A model generated the notes under the pieces. It searched no databases and was not told the DNA's origin. It was given only the letters and a program-made list of their open reading frames with translations. The position numbers and the translations under genes were made by a program. Below are positions 1-7,938 of a DNA stretch of 64,000 nucleotides, one piece after another. The stretch is from positions 62,001-126,000 of the forward strand of contig CALKCJ010000038.1 in the NCBI GenBank assembly GCA_938082375.1, written 5' to 3'. Source of the stretch: an uncultured Thermomicrobiaceae bacterium (lineage in GTDB: Bacteria; Chloroflexota; Chloroflexia; Thermomicrobiales; Thermomicrobiaceae). Numbering within the stretch: position 1 is the first letter of the stretch; each line of letters begins with the position of its first letter.

Positions 1-169
1 AGAGCAGGTAGAGCACCTCCTCGTAGGTAGCGTGGCGCGCCAGATCGTCGATACTGTACCCGCGGTAGGAAAGACGGCCGTTGAGCCCGTCGACTTCGCT
101 CAGCGCCGTCTCGTCGACCACTACTCCCTCGAGCCCTGGCGCAACAACGGTGGAACTCAACTGGCTCAT
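1..169 (-). CDS. gltA: Citrate synthase, N-terminal fragment (gene runs off the left edge)
   Basis: This is the first 56 codons of a leftward gene starting at the ATG at 169-167. The translation begins MSQLSSTVVAPGLEGVVVD and continues through SEVDGLNGRLSYRGYSIDDL. GLEGVVV, followed by DG..G.L.YRGY.I..L, is the N-terminal signature of citrate synthases and 2-methylcitrate synthases, which condense acetyl-CoA (or propionyl-CoA) with oxaloacetate in the cytoplasm. A purine-rich GAGAGGGG lies just upstream of the ATG as a ribosome binding site. The catalytic His and Asp residues lie beyond the edge, so citrate and methylcitrate synthase cannot be told apart. The gene is divergent from the urease-type operon. 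Confidence 0.88.
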   Translation of the reverse strand, partial: MSQLSSTVVAPGLEGVVVDETALSEVDGLNGRLSYRGYSIDDLARHATYEEVLYLL

Positions 170-267
170 CGCCTTGCCCCTCTCACTGGTGCCTCTCGTG
201 CACCCGCTCTCGCGCTCATGCTAACACGACGATACGCGATTGTCATTGATGGAGATTGATTCAGCTC

Positions 268-296
268 TGGACGCCTCCCCAGCACACCCGTATACT
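268..296 (+). promoter_or_regulatory. Probable sigma-70-type promoter of the urease-type operon
   Basis: TGGACG at 268-273 (4 of 6 to TTGACA) and TATACT at 291-296 (5 of 6 to TATAAT) are separated by exactly 17 bases. Transcription would start near 303, leaving about 20 bases of leader before the ATG at 325. Predicted by eye only. Confidence 0.5.
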
Positions 297-324
297 GTCG
301 TTGCCAGGCCGGGAGCGCAGGGAG

Positions 325-573
325 ATGATCGAGATCGAGGGTGTCGAATATCTCACCGCCCGTGAGGCCGCACACCTGTTGGGCGTCAAGCTGGCGACTC
401 TCTATGCCTACGCCAGCCGGGGGCGGATCCAGAGCTACCGGCGTGGAGTGCGCCGCGAGCGTTTCTACCGACGCTCGGAGATCGAGGCGCTGCTCCGGTT
501 GCAGCCGGCCGAGCGCGAGCGCGCCAGCGACGAGCGGCTGCCACCGGCCGAGTCCTGGATCCCGTTCACCTAG
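325..573 (+). CDS. Small helix-turn-helix (MerR/excisionase-like) DNA-binding protein
   Basis: An 82-residue protein. The opening IEGVEYLTAREAAHLLGV, then TLYAYASRGRI and a basic RRGVRRERFYRRSEIEALL, match the HTH_17/excisionase-type winged helix-turn-helix that also forms the DNA-binding half of MerR regulators. No effector-binding domain follows. The frame opens upstream at 256, but I chose the ATG at 325 because GGGAG lies about 10 bases before it and the promoter would place the transcript start after 256. It is the first gene of the urease-type operon and its stop is directly followed by the next start. By position it could regulate this operon; that is inference. Confidence 0.7.
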   Translation: MIEIEGVEYLTAREAAHLLGVKLATLYAYASRGRIQSYRRGVRRERFYRRSEIEALLRLQPAERERASDERLPPAESWIPFT

Positions 574-945
574 ATGCTCGAGCGCAAGCTGTACATCTGG
601 CTCGACAGCGACCCGCTGGTACACCCGCCAGATCGGGCGATCGAGGACGTGCCCGGTCGGGCCGACCTGGACCTGCTGGTCGAGGCGATCGCCGCTGGCC
701 GGCTGGGGAAGCTCCTGCCGCCGAAGCTGGCCATCTCGCCTCACCGGCGCCCGGAGACGCCGGCTGGTTATCGCTCGGTCGATCTCAGCAAGCTCCTGCG
801 CGACTACCAGATACCGTACCGGATACGCTTCGAGCTGACTGGACGGCCACCTCTTGGCAGCCCCGCTGAGACCGGGGATACTCAGCCGTCGAAGCGCCGG
901 AGACGAGGGCGAGCAGCCGATGCACCTGACGCAGAAAGAGCTTGA
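574..945 (+). CDS. Protein of unknown function in the urease-type operon
   Basis: A 123-residue protein that I do not recognise. The start abuts the preceding stop (TAG then ATG) and no clear Shine-Dalgarno sequence is visible, which fits translational coupling. The N-terminal 85 residues look folded (MLERKLYIWLDSDPLVHPP, then an aspartate/leucine-rich helix and YRSVDLSKLLRDYQIPYRI). The C-terminal 35 residues are polar and basic (PSKRRRRGRAAD) and look disordered. The 3' end overlaps the next gene by 26 bases. No signal peptide or membrane segment is visible. The tight placement between a regulator and the urease gamma subunit suggests a role tied to this enzyme, but no function can be assigned. 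Confidence 0.6.
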   Translation: MLERKLYIWLDSDPLVHPPDRAIEDVPGRADLDLLVEAIAAGRLGKLLPPKLAISPHRRPETPAGYRSVDLSKLLRDYQIPYRIRFELTGRPPLGSPAETGDTQPSKRRRRGRAADAPDAERA

Positions 946-1222
946 CCGGTTGACCATCTTCACCCTGGCCGAGCTGGCCCGGCGACGACGCGCCCGCGGT
1001 CTCAAGCTCAACTACCCGGAGTCCGTTGCCATTATCTGCGATGAGGTCTTCGAGGAGGCGCGCGCCGGCCGGCCGTACGACGAGGTGGTGGCGCATGGCT
1101 GTTCGGTGCTCACCCGCGAGGACGTGCTGCCCGGCGTGCCGGAGATGATCCCCGTGCTCCAGATCGACGCCCTCTTCCCCGACGGCACCCGGCTGGTGAC
1201 GCTGAGGAACCCGATCCGATGA
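920..1222 (+). CDS. ureA: Urease gamma subunit
   Basis: A 100-residue protein, the normal length for a free-standing gamma subunit. It starts MHLTQKELDRLTIF and carries the family signature RARGLKLNYPESVAI in the middle and VPEMIPVLQIDALFPDGTRLV near the end. The gamma subunit is one of the two small structural chains of the nickel-dependent urease that hydrolyses urea to ammonia and carbamate. I took the ATG at 920 because it aligns with the invariant MHLT start of the family; the open frame extends further upstream. Four bases of overlap (ATGA) with the next gene indicate coupling to the beta subunit. Residues 47-60 (EEARAGRPYDEVVA) diverge from common ureases. Confidence 0.93.
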   Translation: MHLTQKELDRLTIFTLAELARRRRARGLKLNYPESVAIICDEVFEEARAGRPYDEVVAHGCSVLTREDVLPGVPEMIPVLQIDALFPDGTRLVTLRNPIR

Positions 1223-1617
1223 GGCTGGACGACTTGCCGCCCGGCGCAATCCTCCCAGCTCCTGGCCCAGTCGAAATCAACGCCGGGCTGCCGGTGACCT
1301 GGGTGCGGATCACCAACGACGGCGATGTCCCCGTCCACCTGACGGCGCACTTCCACGTCTTCGAGGCCAACCCCCGGCTCCGCTTCGACCGGCGCAAGGC
1401 CTTCGGCATGCGCCCCGACGTGCCCTCGGGCGGGGCGATCCGGATCGAGCCGGGGCAGATGGTCGACGTGCCCCTTGTGCCCATCGGCGGGCAGCGGGTC
1501 GTGCGGGGCTTCCACGGGCTGGTCGATGGCCCGCTCGATCAGGTCGATCTCGCTGCCCTGCTGGAGCGCATGGTTGCCCAGGGGTTCCGGCACGAGCCCG
1601 AGGAACCGACAGGGTAG
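1219..1617 (+). CDS. ureB: Urease beta subunit
   Basis: A 132-residue beta subunit. Recognisable motifs are GPVEINAGLPVTWVRITNDG, HFHVFEANPRLRFDR, AFGMRPDVPSGGAIRIEPG, and GFHGLVDGPLD near the end. HFHxFExN and LRFDR are the most conserved blocks of UreB. The usual beta-chain opening (IPGE) is replaced by LDDLPPGAILP, so this is a divergent member. It starts four bases inside ureA and lies 55 bases upstream of the alpha subunit. It forms part of the structural scaffold of the urease trimer. Whether this complex hydrolyses urea or a related compound cannot be read from this chain. Confidence 0.92.
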   Translation: MRLDDLPPGAILPAPGPVEINAGLPVTWVRITNDGDVPVHLTAHFHVFEANPRLRFDRRKAFGMRPDVPSGGAIRIEPGQMVDVPLVPIGGQRVVRGFHGLVDGPLDQVDLAALLERMVAQGFRHEPEEPTG

Positions 1618-1672
1618 GCGCGCGGCCATGCGCCGCCGGGCGATGGCGAGCCAGGGCTGCCAGGAGGACGAC

Positions 1673-3373
<1,701 letters not shown>

Positions 3374-3438
3374 CTCTGGTTCCAGACAGAGGCGTGCATC
3401 CAGGTCGAGCGCCTGAGGGCGCACGGCAGCCCACGTGA

Positions 3439-3675
3439 CTACGGTGCCATGCCCTCGTCCACCCAGCGCCGGAAGAGGTCGATCTGCTCCGGCGGCCAGG
3501 GACCGTCACAGGGCATGTCGCCCGCTTCGAGTTCCTCCAAGATCTTGGTGGCGTGTGCCGTCACGTCCTCGTAGCTGGAGAGGTCGAACAGGAAGCGCAT
3601 GCTCTCGCGGTCCTTGTCGCGGAAGAGCGGCTGGATATCGCGGGCGAAGCTCGGAGAGCCGGAAACGGCGGCCAT
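3439..3675 (-). CDS. Small conserved protein, cytochrome-c-like but lacking a haem motif
   Basis: A 78-residue protein with an excellent ribosome binding site (AAGGAGG, about nine bases before the ATG at 3675). The sequence runs SFARDIQPLFRDKDRESM, a helix with SSYEDV, then MPCDGPWPPEQIDLFRRWV. The pattern of DIxPLF, a MPCDG segment and a closing DLFRRWVDEGM resembles the small c-type-cytochrome-like domains of oxidoreductase loci. There is no CxxCH haem site, only one cysteine and no signal peptide. It is the last gene of the leftward group with DUF1989 and the ureohydrolase, 23 bases after DUF1989. Function unknown; a partner or chaperone of these enzymes is possible. Confidence 0.7.
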   Translation of the reverse strand: MAAVSGSPSFARDIQPLFRDKDRESMRFLFDLSSYEDVTAHATKILEELEAGDMPCDGPWPPEQIDLFRRWVDEGMAP

Positions 3676-3698
3676 CGTGGCCCCTCCTTCCTTGAGGA

Positions 3699-4331
3699 TC
3701 AGTCGTAGACGCGGATCAGGATATCGGTCGGATTGAAGGCATTGCAGGCGTTCTGATCTTGAGGGCAGGCCGAGACCGCCACGATCAGGTCCATCATCGC
3801 CTTGAGCAGCACGTAGTCGTTCCGCTCCGACAATGGCTCACGGATCTCGAACTCGCCGCGCGCCTTCAGTCCCACGTTCATGAACCAGTTCACCGGGTCG
3901 GGGATGTAGTCGTACTCCACCCCGTACTCTTTGAGCACGCTGTAGAAGTTGTCCCGGCAGTTGGGGTGCCCCTCGAGGCCATAGTCGTCCAGGTAGCGCC
4001 GGGGGTCGCAGCTCGGGAAGAGAATGTCGTGCCGCCCCACGGTGTCCTCGATCAGCACCAGCATCGGATTGCGCCGGTTGCTGTAGAGCGTCATGCCCTG
4101 GATCAGCATCAACGAGTTGTTGATCGCCCGCGTGTGCGAGGCCGAGAGGAACTCCCTGATGTCGTGCCGGTTGAAAGCGACCATATCGGCCACCTGCTTG
4201 CCCTGGACGTCGGTGATCTGGAGGAGCTGCCCCTCCTTGACAGGAAAAGCGAGCGGGGCCGTCGGGCGGATCTGCGCTGCCCGGCGCGGGATGCGGCCGA
4301 AGAGAATGTGGTCGGTGCCAGTAACGGTCAT
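3699..4331 (-). CDS. DUF1989 (urea carboxylase-associated / carboxyguanidine deiminase-like) protein
   Basis: A 210-residue protein of the DUF1989 family. Visible family features are the opening IPRRAAQIRPTAPLAFPVKE, the GKQVADMVAFN block, the SASHTRAINNSL helix, the cysteine motif FPSCDPRRY with GHPNCRDNF about 20 residues later, and VNWFMNV near the end. In other bacteria two such proteins next to urea/guanidine carboxylase form a carboxyguanidine deiminase (CgdAB), a step in guanidine breakdown. Here a single copy occurs and no biotin-dependent carboxylase is present. The neighbour on one side is a ureohydrolase and, convergently, a urease-type enzyme. The family assignment is strong. A C-N hydrolase acting on a guanidine or urea derivative is inference. 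Confidence 0.8.
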   Translation of the reverse strand: MTVTGTDHILFGRIPRRAAQIRPTAPLAFPVKEGQLLQITDVQGKQVADMVAFNRHDIREFLSASHTRAINNSLMLIQGMTLYSNRRNPMLVLIEDTVGRHDILFPSCDPRRYLDDYGLEGHPNCRDNFYSVLKEYGVEYDYIPDPVNWFMNVGLKARGEFEIREPLSERNDYVLLKAMMDLIVAVSACPQDQNACNAFNPTDILIRVYD

Positions 4332-4435
4332 GGTCCCCTCCCTCGTCGTCCGCCATTGCTCCGACCCTAGTCGCTACAGTCTCCGATCCGGCGCGCCTCC
4401 GAGTGCTGCGGCGAGATCCGGCCGTTCCCGCGCGG

Positions 4436-5386
4436 TCACGCCGAGCGGCGGTTGAGTGCGATGACGCTCAGCGCCTCGAAGATGATGTTGGCCGCGATCA
4501 GAGCTGTGATCCCAGCGGGGTCGTAGGCCGGTAAGACCTCCACCAGGTCCATGGCGACCAGGTTCACGCCAGCCAGGCCGCGCACGAACTCCTGGGCCTC
4601 CCGGCTGGTAAACCCGCCGATCTCCGGCGTACCGGTGCCGGGGGCGAAGCTGGGGTCGATGAAGTCGATATCGAAACTGAGGAAGACAGGCCCCCCGCCC
4701 AGCCGGCGGCGGATCGCCTCGCTCACCACCGGGATGCCCACGCGGCGCACGTCGTCGGTCGGCCAGACCTCGAAGCCGAGCGCCCGCGCCTGGTCGTAGT
4801 CCTCTGGCCCGTAAAGCGAGCCGCGCATCCCCACCTGGATCGCACGGGCGGTATCGATCAGCCCCTCTTCGACCGCGCGCCGGAACGGCGTACCGTGCGT
4901 GTACTTGCGTCCGAAGTACTCGTCCCAGGTATCGGTGTGCGAGTCGAACTGGACGAAGCCGACCGGGCCGTACTTCTTCGCCACCGCACGCAGCTCGGCC
5001 AGCGTGATCGAATGGTCGCCCCCGATGCAGATCGGGAGTCCTCCGGCCTCCAGCACCGGTGAGAGCCCCTCTTCGATGCGGGCGTAGCTATCCTCGATGT
5101 AGCCCGGCACCACCGGCAAATCGCCATAGTCGATGGCCGAGAGGACGTCATACACGTTCACGTCCAGCGCCGGGTTGTAGGCCCGCAGCATGGCCGACAT
5201 CTCGCGCACCGCCGCCGGGCCGAAGCGGGCACCGATCCGGTACGTCACCCCGGTATCAAACGGCACGCCGATAACTGCGACATCGACCCCGTCCAGGTCG
5301 CGGACGTGTGGCAAGCGGGCGAAGGTGCGGATTCCGCTGAAGCGCGGGCTCACCAGGCCACTGACCGGTGCATAGCGGCGAGGCAT
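4436..5386 (-). CDS. Ureohydrolase (agmatinase / guanidino-acid hydrolase family)
   Basis: A 316-residue arginase/agmatinase-fold hydrolase that splits a guanidino compound into an amine and urea. The binuclear metal ligands are all visible: GGDHS (H125), FDSHTDTWDEYFG (D148, H150, D152) and SFDIDFIDPSFAPGTGTPE (D239, D241). TDTWDEYFG, then YTHGTPFRRAVEEGLID and VGMRGSLYGPEDYD, resemble guanidinobutyrase/guanidinopropionase-type enzymes more than arginase. The substrate could be agmatine, 4-guanidinobutyrate or even guanidine. AGGAGGG lies six bases before the ATG at 5386. The gene follows fabF by 27 bases and precedes DUF1989 by 104. Its product urea would be the natural feed for the convergent urease-type enzyme. 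Confidence 0.88.
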   Translation of the reverse strand: MPRRYAPVSGLVSPRFSGIRTFARLPHVRDLDGVDVAVIGVPFDTGVTYRIGARFGPAAVREMSAMLRAYNPALDVNVYDVLSAIDYGDLPVVPGYIEDSYARIEEGLSPVLEAGGLPICIGGDHSITLAELRAVAKKYGPVGFVQFDSHTDTWDEYFGRKYTHGTPFRRAVEEGLIDTARAIQVGMRGSLYGPEDYDQARALGFEVWPTDDVRRVGIPVVSEAIRRRLGGGPVFLSFDIDFIDPSFAPGTGTPEIGGFTSREAQEFVRGLAGVNLVAMDLVEVLPAYDPAGITALIAANIIFEALSVIALNRRSA

Positions 5387-5413
5387 CGACTCCCTCCTCT
5401 GGCGTGTGGCCCA

Positions 5414-6745
5414 CTAGGGCACCCAGGCGCCAAAGACCAGGCAGGTGTTCTGACCTCCCAGCCCGAACGAATTCTTGAGCGCGATCCGTACCGTCGCGCG
5501 GCGGGCACAGTTGGGGACATAGTCCAGGTCGCACTCTGGGTCACGTGTCTCATAGTTGATCGTGGGGTGGATGATCCCGTCCCGGATCGTCAGCACAGTG
5601 GCGATCGATTCGACAGCGCCGGTCGCGCCCATCAGGTGCCCGAGCATCGACTTGGTCGAGCTGATGGGCACGCGGTAGGCGTGCTCGCCGAGCACCTGCT
5701 TGATTGCCAGCGTCTCGGCTTTGTCGCCGAGCGGGGTGCTGGCGGCGTGGGCGTTGATATAGTCCACCTGCTCCGGCCGGACGCCCGCGTCGGCGAGGGC
5801 AGCGCGGATCGCTCGCGCAGCGCCGCTCCCCTCGGGGTCGGGGGCGATCGGGTGGTAGCCGTCGTTGCTGGACGAGTAGCCGAGCAGCTCGGCATAGATG
5901 CTCGCGCCGCGGGCGAGAGCGTGCTCGGCAGCCTCGAGGACCATGATCCCAGCGCCCTCGCTCACCACGAAGCCGTGGCGCTCCGCGTCGAAGGGGCGGC
6001 TGGCGCGCTCTGGGCGGTCGTTCCAGGTTGAGGCCGCGCGCTGGACAGCGAAGCTGGCGATGAAGAGGGGGAAGACGCAGTACTCGGTGCCGCCGGCCAG
6101 CGCGACGTCGGCCTGGCCGCTGCGGATCAGCTCGGCCGCCTCGCCGAGCGCCTGCGCGCCGGTGGCGCAGGCGGTCGAGATGGTCAGGCTGGGGCCGAGG
6201 AAGCGGAACGTCTGGGCGATGTGGTAGGCCGGCATGTTGTGGGGGAAGGTCGTCATAAAGTGCGGCGAGACGCGCATCAGGCCCCGGCGCTGTGCCAGCT
6301 CCTGCGTCTCCAGGATCGTCGCCATCCCGCCCGCGCCGGTGCCAATCACCACGGCGGCGCGGGCTGGATCGATGGCGGCGGGATCCAGCTTCGCGTCCAT
6401 CAAAGCCATGCCCGCGCAGGCGACAGCGTACTGGCTGAACGGTGCCATCTGGCGGGCGGTCTTGGCATCCACCCACTCGCCGAGAGTAAAGCCCCGCACC
6501 TCGCCAGCGATCTGAACCGGCAGCTCGCTCGGATCGAAGCGCTCGATCCGGCGAATGCCGGACTCCCCGCCGAGGAGCTGGCGCCAGGTCTCTTCAGCAC
6601 TCAGGCCCAGCGGCGTCACCGCGCCGACGCCCGTCACGACGACCCGCTGGCGCGATGCACGCCCGTGCTCGCCCAGCGCCTGCCCGCAGTGCGGGCAGTA
6701 GCGCGCTCCTTCGGGAACCGGTGATCGGCAGGCACCGCAGTTCAC
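5414..6745 (-). CDS. fabF: Beta-ketoacyl-ACP synthase II with N-terminal zinc ribbon
   Basis: A 443-residue condensing enzyme read from a GTG at 6745, preceded by GGGAAGGGGTGAG. Residues 3-20 hold a four-cysteine zinc ribbon (NCGACRSP, then YCPHCGQ). The ketosynthase begins near residue 34 with RVVVTGVGAVTPLG. The catalytic triad is present: Cys in STACATGAQALG, His in NAHAASTPLGDKAE, and Lys/His in STKSMLGHLMGATGA. In the first histidine motif the usual NAHGTST is NAHAAST. The enzyme elongates acyl-ACP with malonyl-ACP in fatty acid synthesis. An upstream ATG (6919) would add 58 low-complexity residues and has no better ribosome site. It is the first gene of a leftward run into the ureohydrolase, although no metabolic link is obvious. 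Confidence 0.87.
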   Translation of the reverse strand: MNCGACRSPVPEGARYCPHCGQALGEHGRASRQRVVVTGVGAVTPLGLSAEETWRQLLGGESGIRRIERFDPSELPVQIAGEVRGFTLGEWVDAKTARQMAPFSQYAVACAGMALMDAKLDPAAIDPARAAVVIGTGAGGMATILETQELAQRRGLMRVSPHFMTTFPHNMPAYHIAQTFRFLGPSLTISTACATGAQALGEAAELIRSGQADVALAGGTEYCVFPLFIASFAVQRAASTWNDRPERASRPFDAERHGFVVSEGAGIMVLEAAEHALARGASIYAELLGYSSSNDGYHPIAPDPEGSGAARAIRAALADAGVRPEQVDYINAHAASTPLGDKAETLAIKQVLGEHAYRVPISSTKSMLGHLMGATGAVESIATVLTIRDGIIHPTINYETRDPECDLDYVPNCARRATVRIALKNSFGLGGQNTCLVFGAWVP

Positions 6746-7055
6746 CCGCTCACCCCTTCCCGGCTGTGACCTGGCCCGTCGAGCCGTCGGCTCGTGCTGC
6801 CGATCGTACCAGAATCGCCTCACCGCTCCCAGAGTGAGCACCGCGTCGTTGTTATGTCGCATATCCGAAAGATAGGCCGTGGCGCAAGAGAGCCGAGACG
6901 ATAGGGAGCGTACTGCCAAAGCTGAAAGGATGGCCGATGCGTGCTGCAGAGCAGAGGCAGCGGCTCTCTGCTGGTGCGATCGAGCCGGAACCTCCCGGGC
7001 GATGGCGTGCTGAGGGGGTGGCCGAGGGCTCGCACGACTGGGTCGCGGCGCTGCG
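6746..7055. other. Gene-free stretch upstream of fabF
   Basis: About 310 bases between the fabF start and the end of the next leftward gene. I saw no coding pattern, RNA gene or convincing paired promoter boxes. It should contain the promoter for the leftward fabF group. Confidence 0.4.
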
Positions 7056-7337
7056 TTACGCTAGGCTGGCGGCTCGTTCGGCCTCCTGCCGCAGCCGGCG
7101 CTGCTCGCGCTTCAGCAGCTCGTCGAGCGGCAGCGGCTCTTGCCCGGGGAGTTGCCAGAGGAGATCGAGCTTGGGGAGATCATCCCAGCGGTCGAACTCC
7201 AGGATCGCGAGTTCGACGCCGACCATCCGGCCGGTCTCCTGCTCGTGCTCATCGAGCTCGAGCAGGAGGTTATCGGTGACGTCACCAAACGGCTCTGGCA
7301 CAAATGCCCGGCCCGCGAGATCGTCATTCCACAGCAC
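7056..7337 (-). CDS. Small unknown protein, possible antitoxin (DUF2283-like)
   Basis: About 93 residues from a GTG at 7337. The frame stays open further upstream through EWTPEIDRFVLWNDDLAG, but no ATG, GTG or TTG is available there. AAGGAG lies at 7384-7389, so the true start could be a rare codon between 7337 and 7379. The shape (ID..VLWNDDLAGRAFVP, then GRMVGVELAILEFDRWDDLP) resembles DUF2283-like proteins, short beta-rich proteins often coded next to small toxin genes. A charged helix (LKREQRRLRQEAERAA) closes it. If translation starts upstream it would overlap or abut the gene at 7364-7813, which supports a two-gene unit. The antitoxin role is inference. Confidence 0.55.
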   Translation of the reverse strand: MLWNDDLAGRAFVPEPFGDVTDNLLLELDEHEQETGRMVGVELAILEFDRWDDLPKLDLLWQLPGQEPLPLDELLKREQRRLRQEAERAASLA

Positions 7338-7363
7338 GAATCGATCGATCTCGGGCGTCCACT

Positions 7364-7813
7364 CTATGATCGCTCTGATTGTCTCCTTATGATCTCGCCT
7401 CCACGCCGAGTATAGCGCCGCATGCGTTTCGCATCAATGAGGTGCAGCGACCACAACCGATTTCCTGGTTCGAGAATGATGCTAGCGAGCAGTGCCTTCG
7501 TGCCCTCTGTCCATCTGCTGAATGCCTGGCGGCGTCCACTGTGGGAACGGCGAATTTCGAAGACGTGTGCTATCGCTCGCTCAATCCGCTCGGGCTGACG
7601 CCAGATTCGACTATCGACGATTACCTGGTAGAGATCGTCCAGGGTAATCCAGACCTGCTCGCCGTTCGGCAGAGTGATGCCGTGGCGGAGCCGCTCCTGC
7701 CAGAGTCGCTCGGCCTGCTCGACCGCTGCCCGTGGCATCTGGCCCCCGGCCACCAGGCGCTGGATGCGCTCTCGCGGCGTCTCCTCCCTGGCCTCACCCG
7801 GCTCTGGCCCCAC
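7364..7813 (-). CDS. Small unknown protein, possible toxin-like nuclease
   Basis: A 149-residue protein. The first 45 residues are charged and helical (EETPRERIQRLVAGG, then AVEQAERLWQERLRHG). The rest forms a compact alpha/beta pattern: ITLDDLYQVIVDSRIW, PERIERAIAHVFEIRRS, ALLASIILEPGNRLWSLHLI, and a basic tail RMRRYTRRGGEIIRR. A helix naming a residue pair, then PERIERAI followed by three strands, recalls the BECR (barnase/RelE/colicin) RNase fold seen in small toxins. No catalytic residues can be assigned with confidence. It lies immediately upstream of the DUF2283-like gene. The gene is likely real; its function is a guess. Confidence 0.6.
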   Translation of the reverse strand: MGPEPGEAREETPRERIQRLVAGGQMPRAAVEQAERLWQERLRHGITLPNGEQVWITLDDLYQVIVDSRIWRQPERIERAIAHVFEIRRSHSGRRQAFSRWTEGTKALLASIILEPGNRLWSLHLIDAKRMRRYTRRGGEIIRRQSERS

Positions 7814-7884
7814 CGCCGTTCCTTATTGCCTCCTGAGCACCTTCGCTGGCACCGCTCGCAGTCTACCCGTCTCCGGCAGCAGCC

Positions 7885-7916
7885 GCACAGGACGGGTCAG
7901 TCGCCCCGTCCTGTGC
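7885..7916 (-). terminator. Perfect inverted repeat after mrp, possible terminator
   Basis: GCACAGGACGGG at 7885-7896 pairs perfectly with CCCGTCCTGTGC at 7905-7916 around an 8-base loop. It lies 23 bases beyond the mrp stop codon. No T-run follows on the mrp strand, so it may act as an RNA-stabilising hairpin or a weak terminator. Confidence 0.5.
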
Positions 7917-7938
7917 TCGCTCAAGCTCGCTGGCGTGC

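Noticed and set aside
166-1011. 281-codon leftward frame opposite the HTH and urease genes
   Set aside because: No recognisable domain, and it covers genes with clear ribosome sites on the other strand.
3374-3438. Terminator between ureC and the convergent 78-residue gene
   Set aside because: Only short 5-bp inverted repeats (such as GCGCC/GGCGC at 3409-3422) without a T-run are present; too weak to list.
5387-5413. Guanidine riboswitch before the ureohydrolase/DUF1989 genes
   Set aside because: Only 27 bases separate fabF and the ureohydrolase, and neither this gap nor the region before the HTH gene shows a ykkC-like structure that I can recognise.
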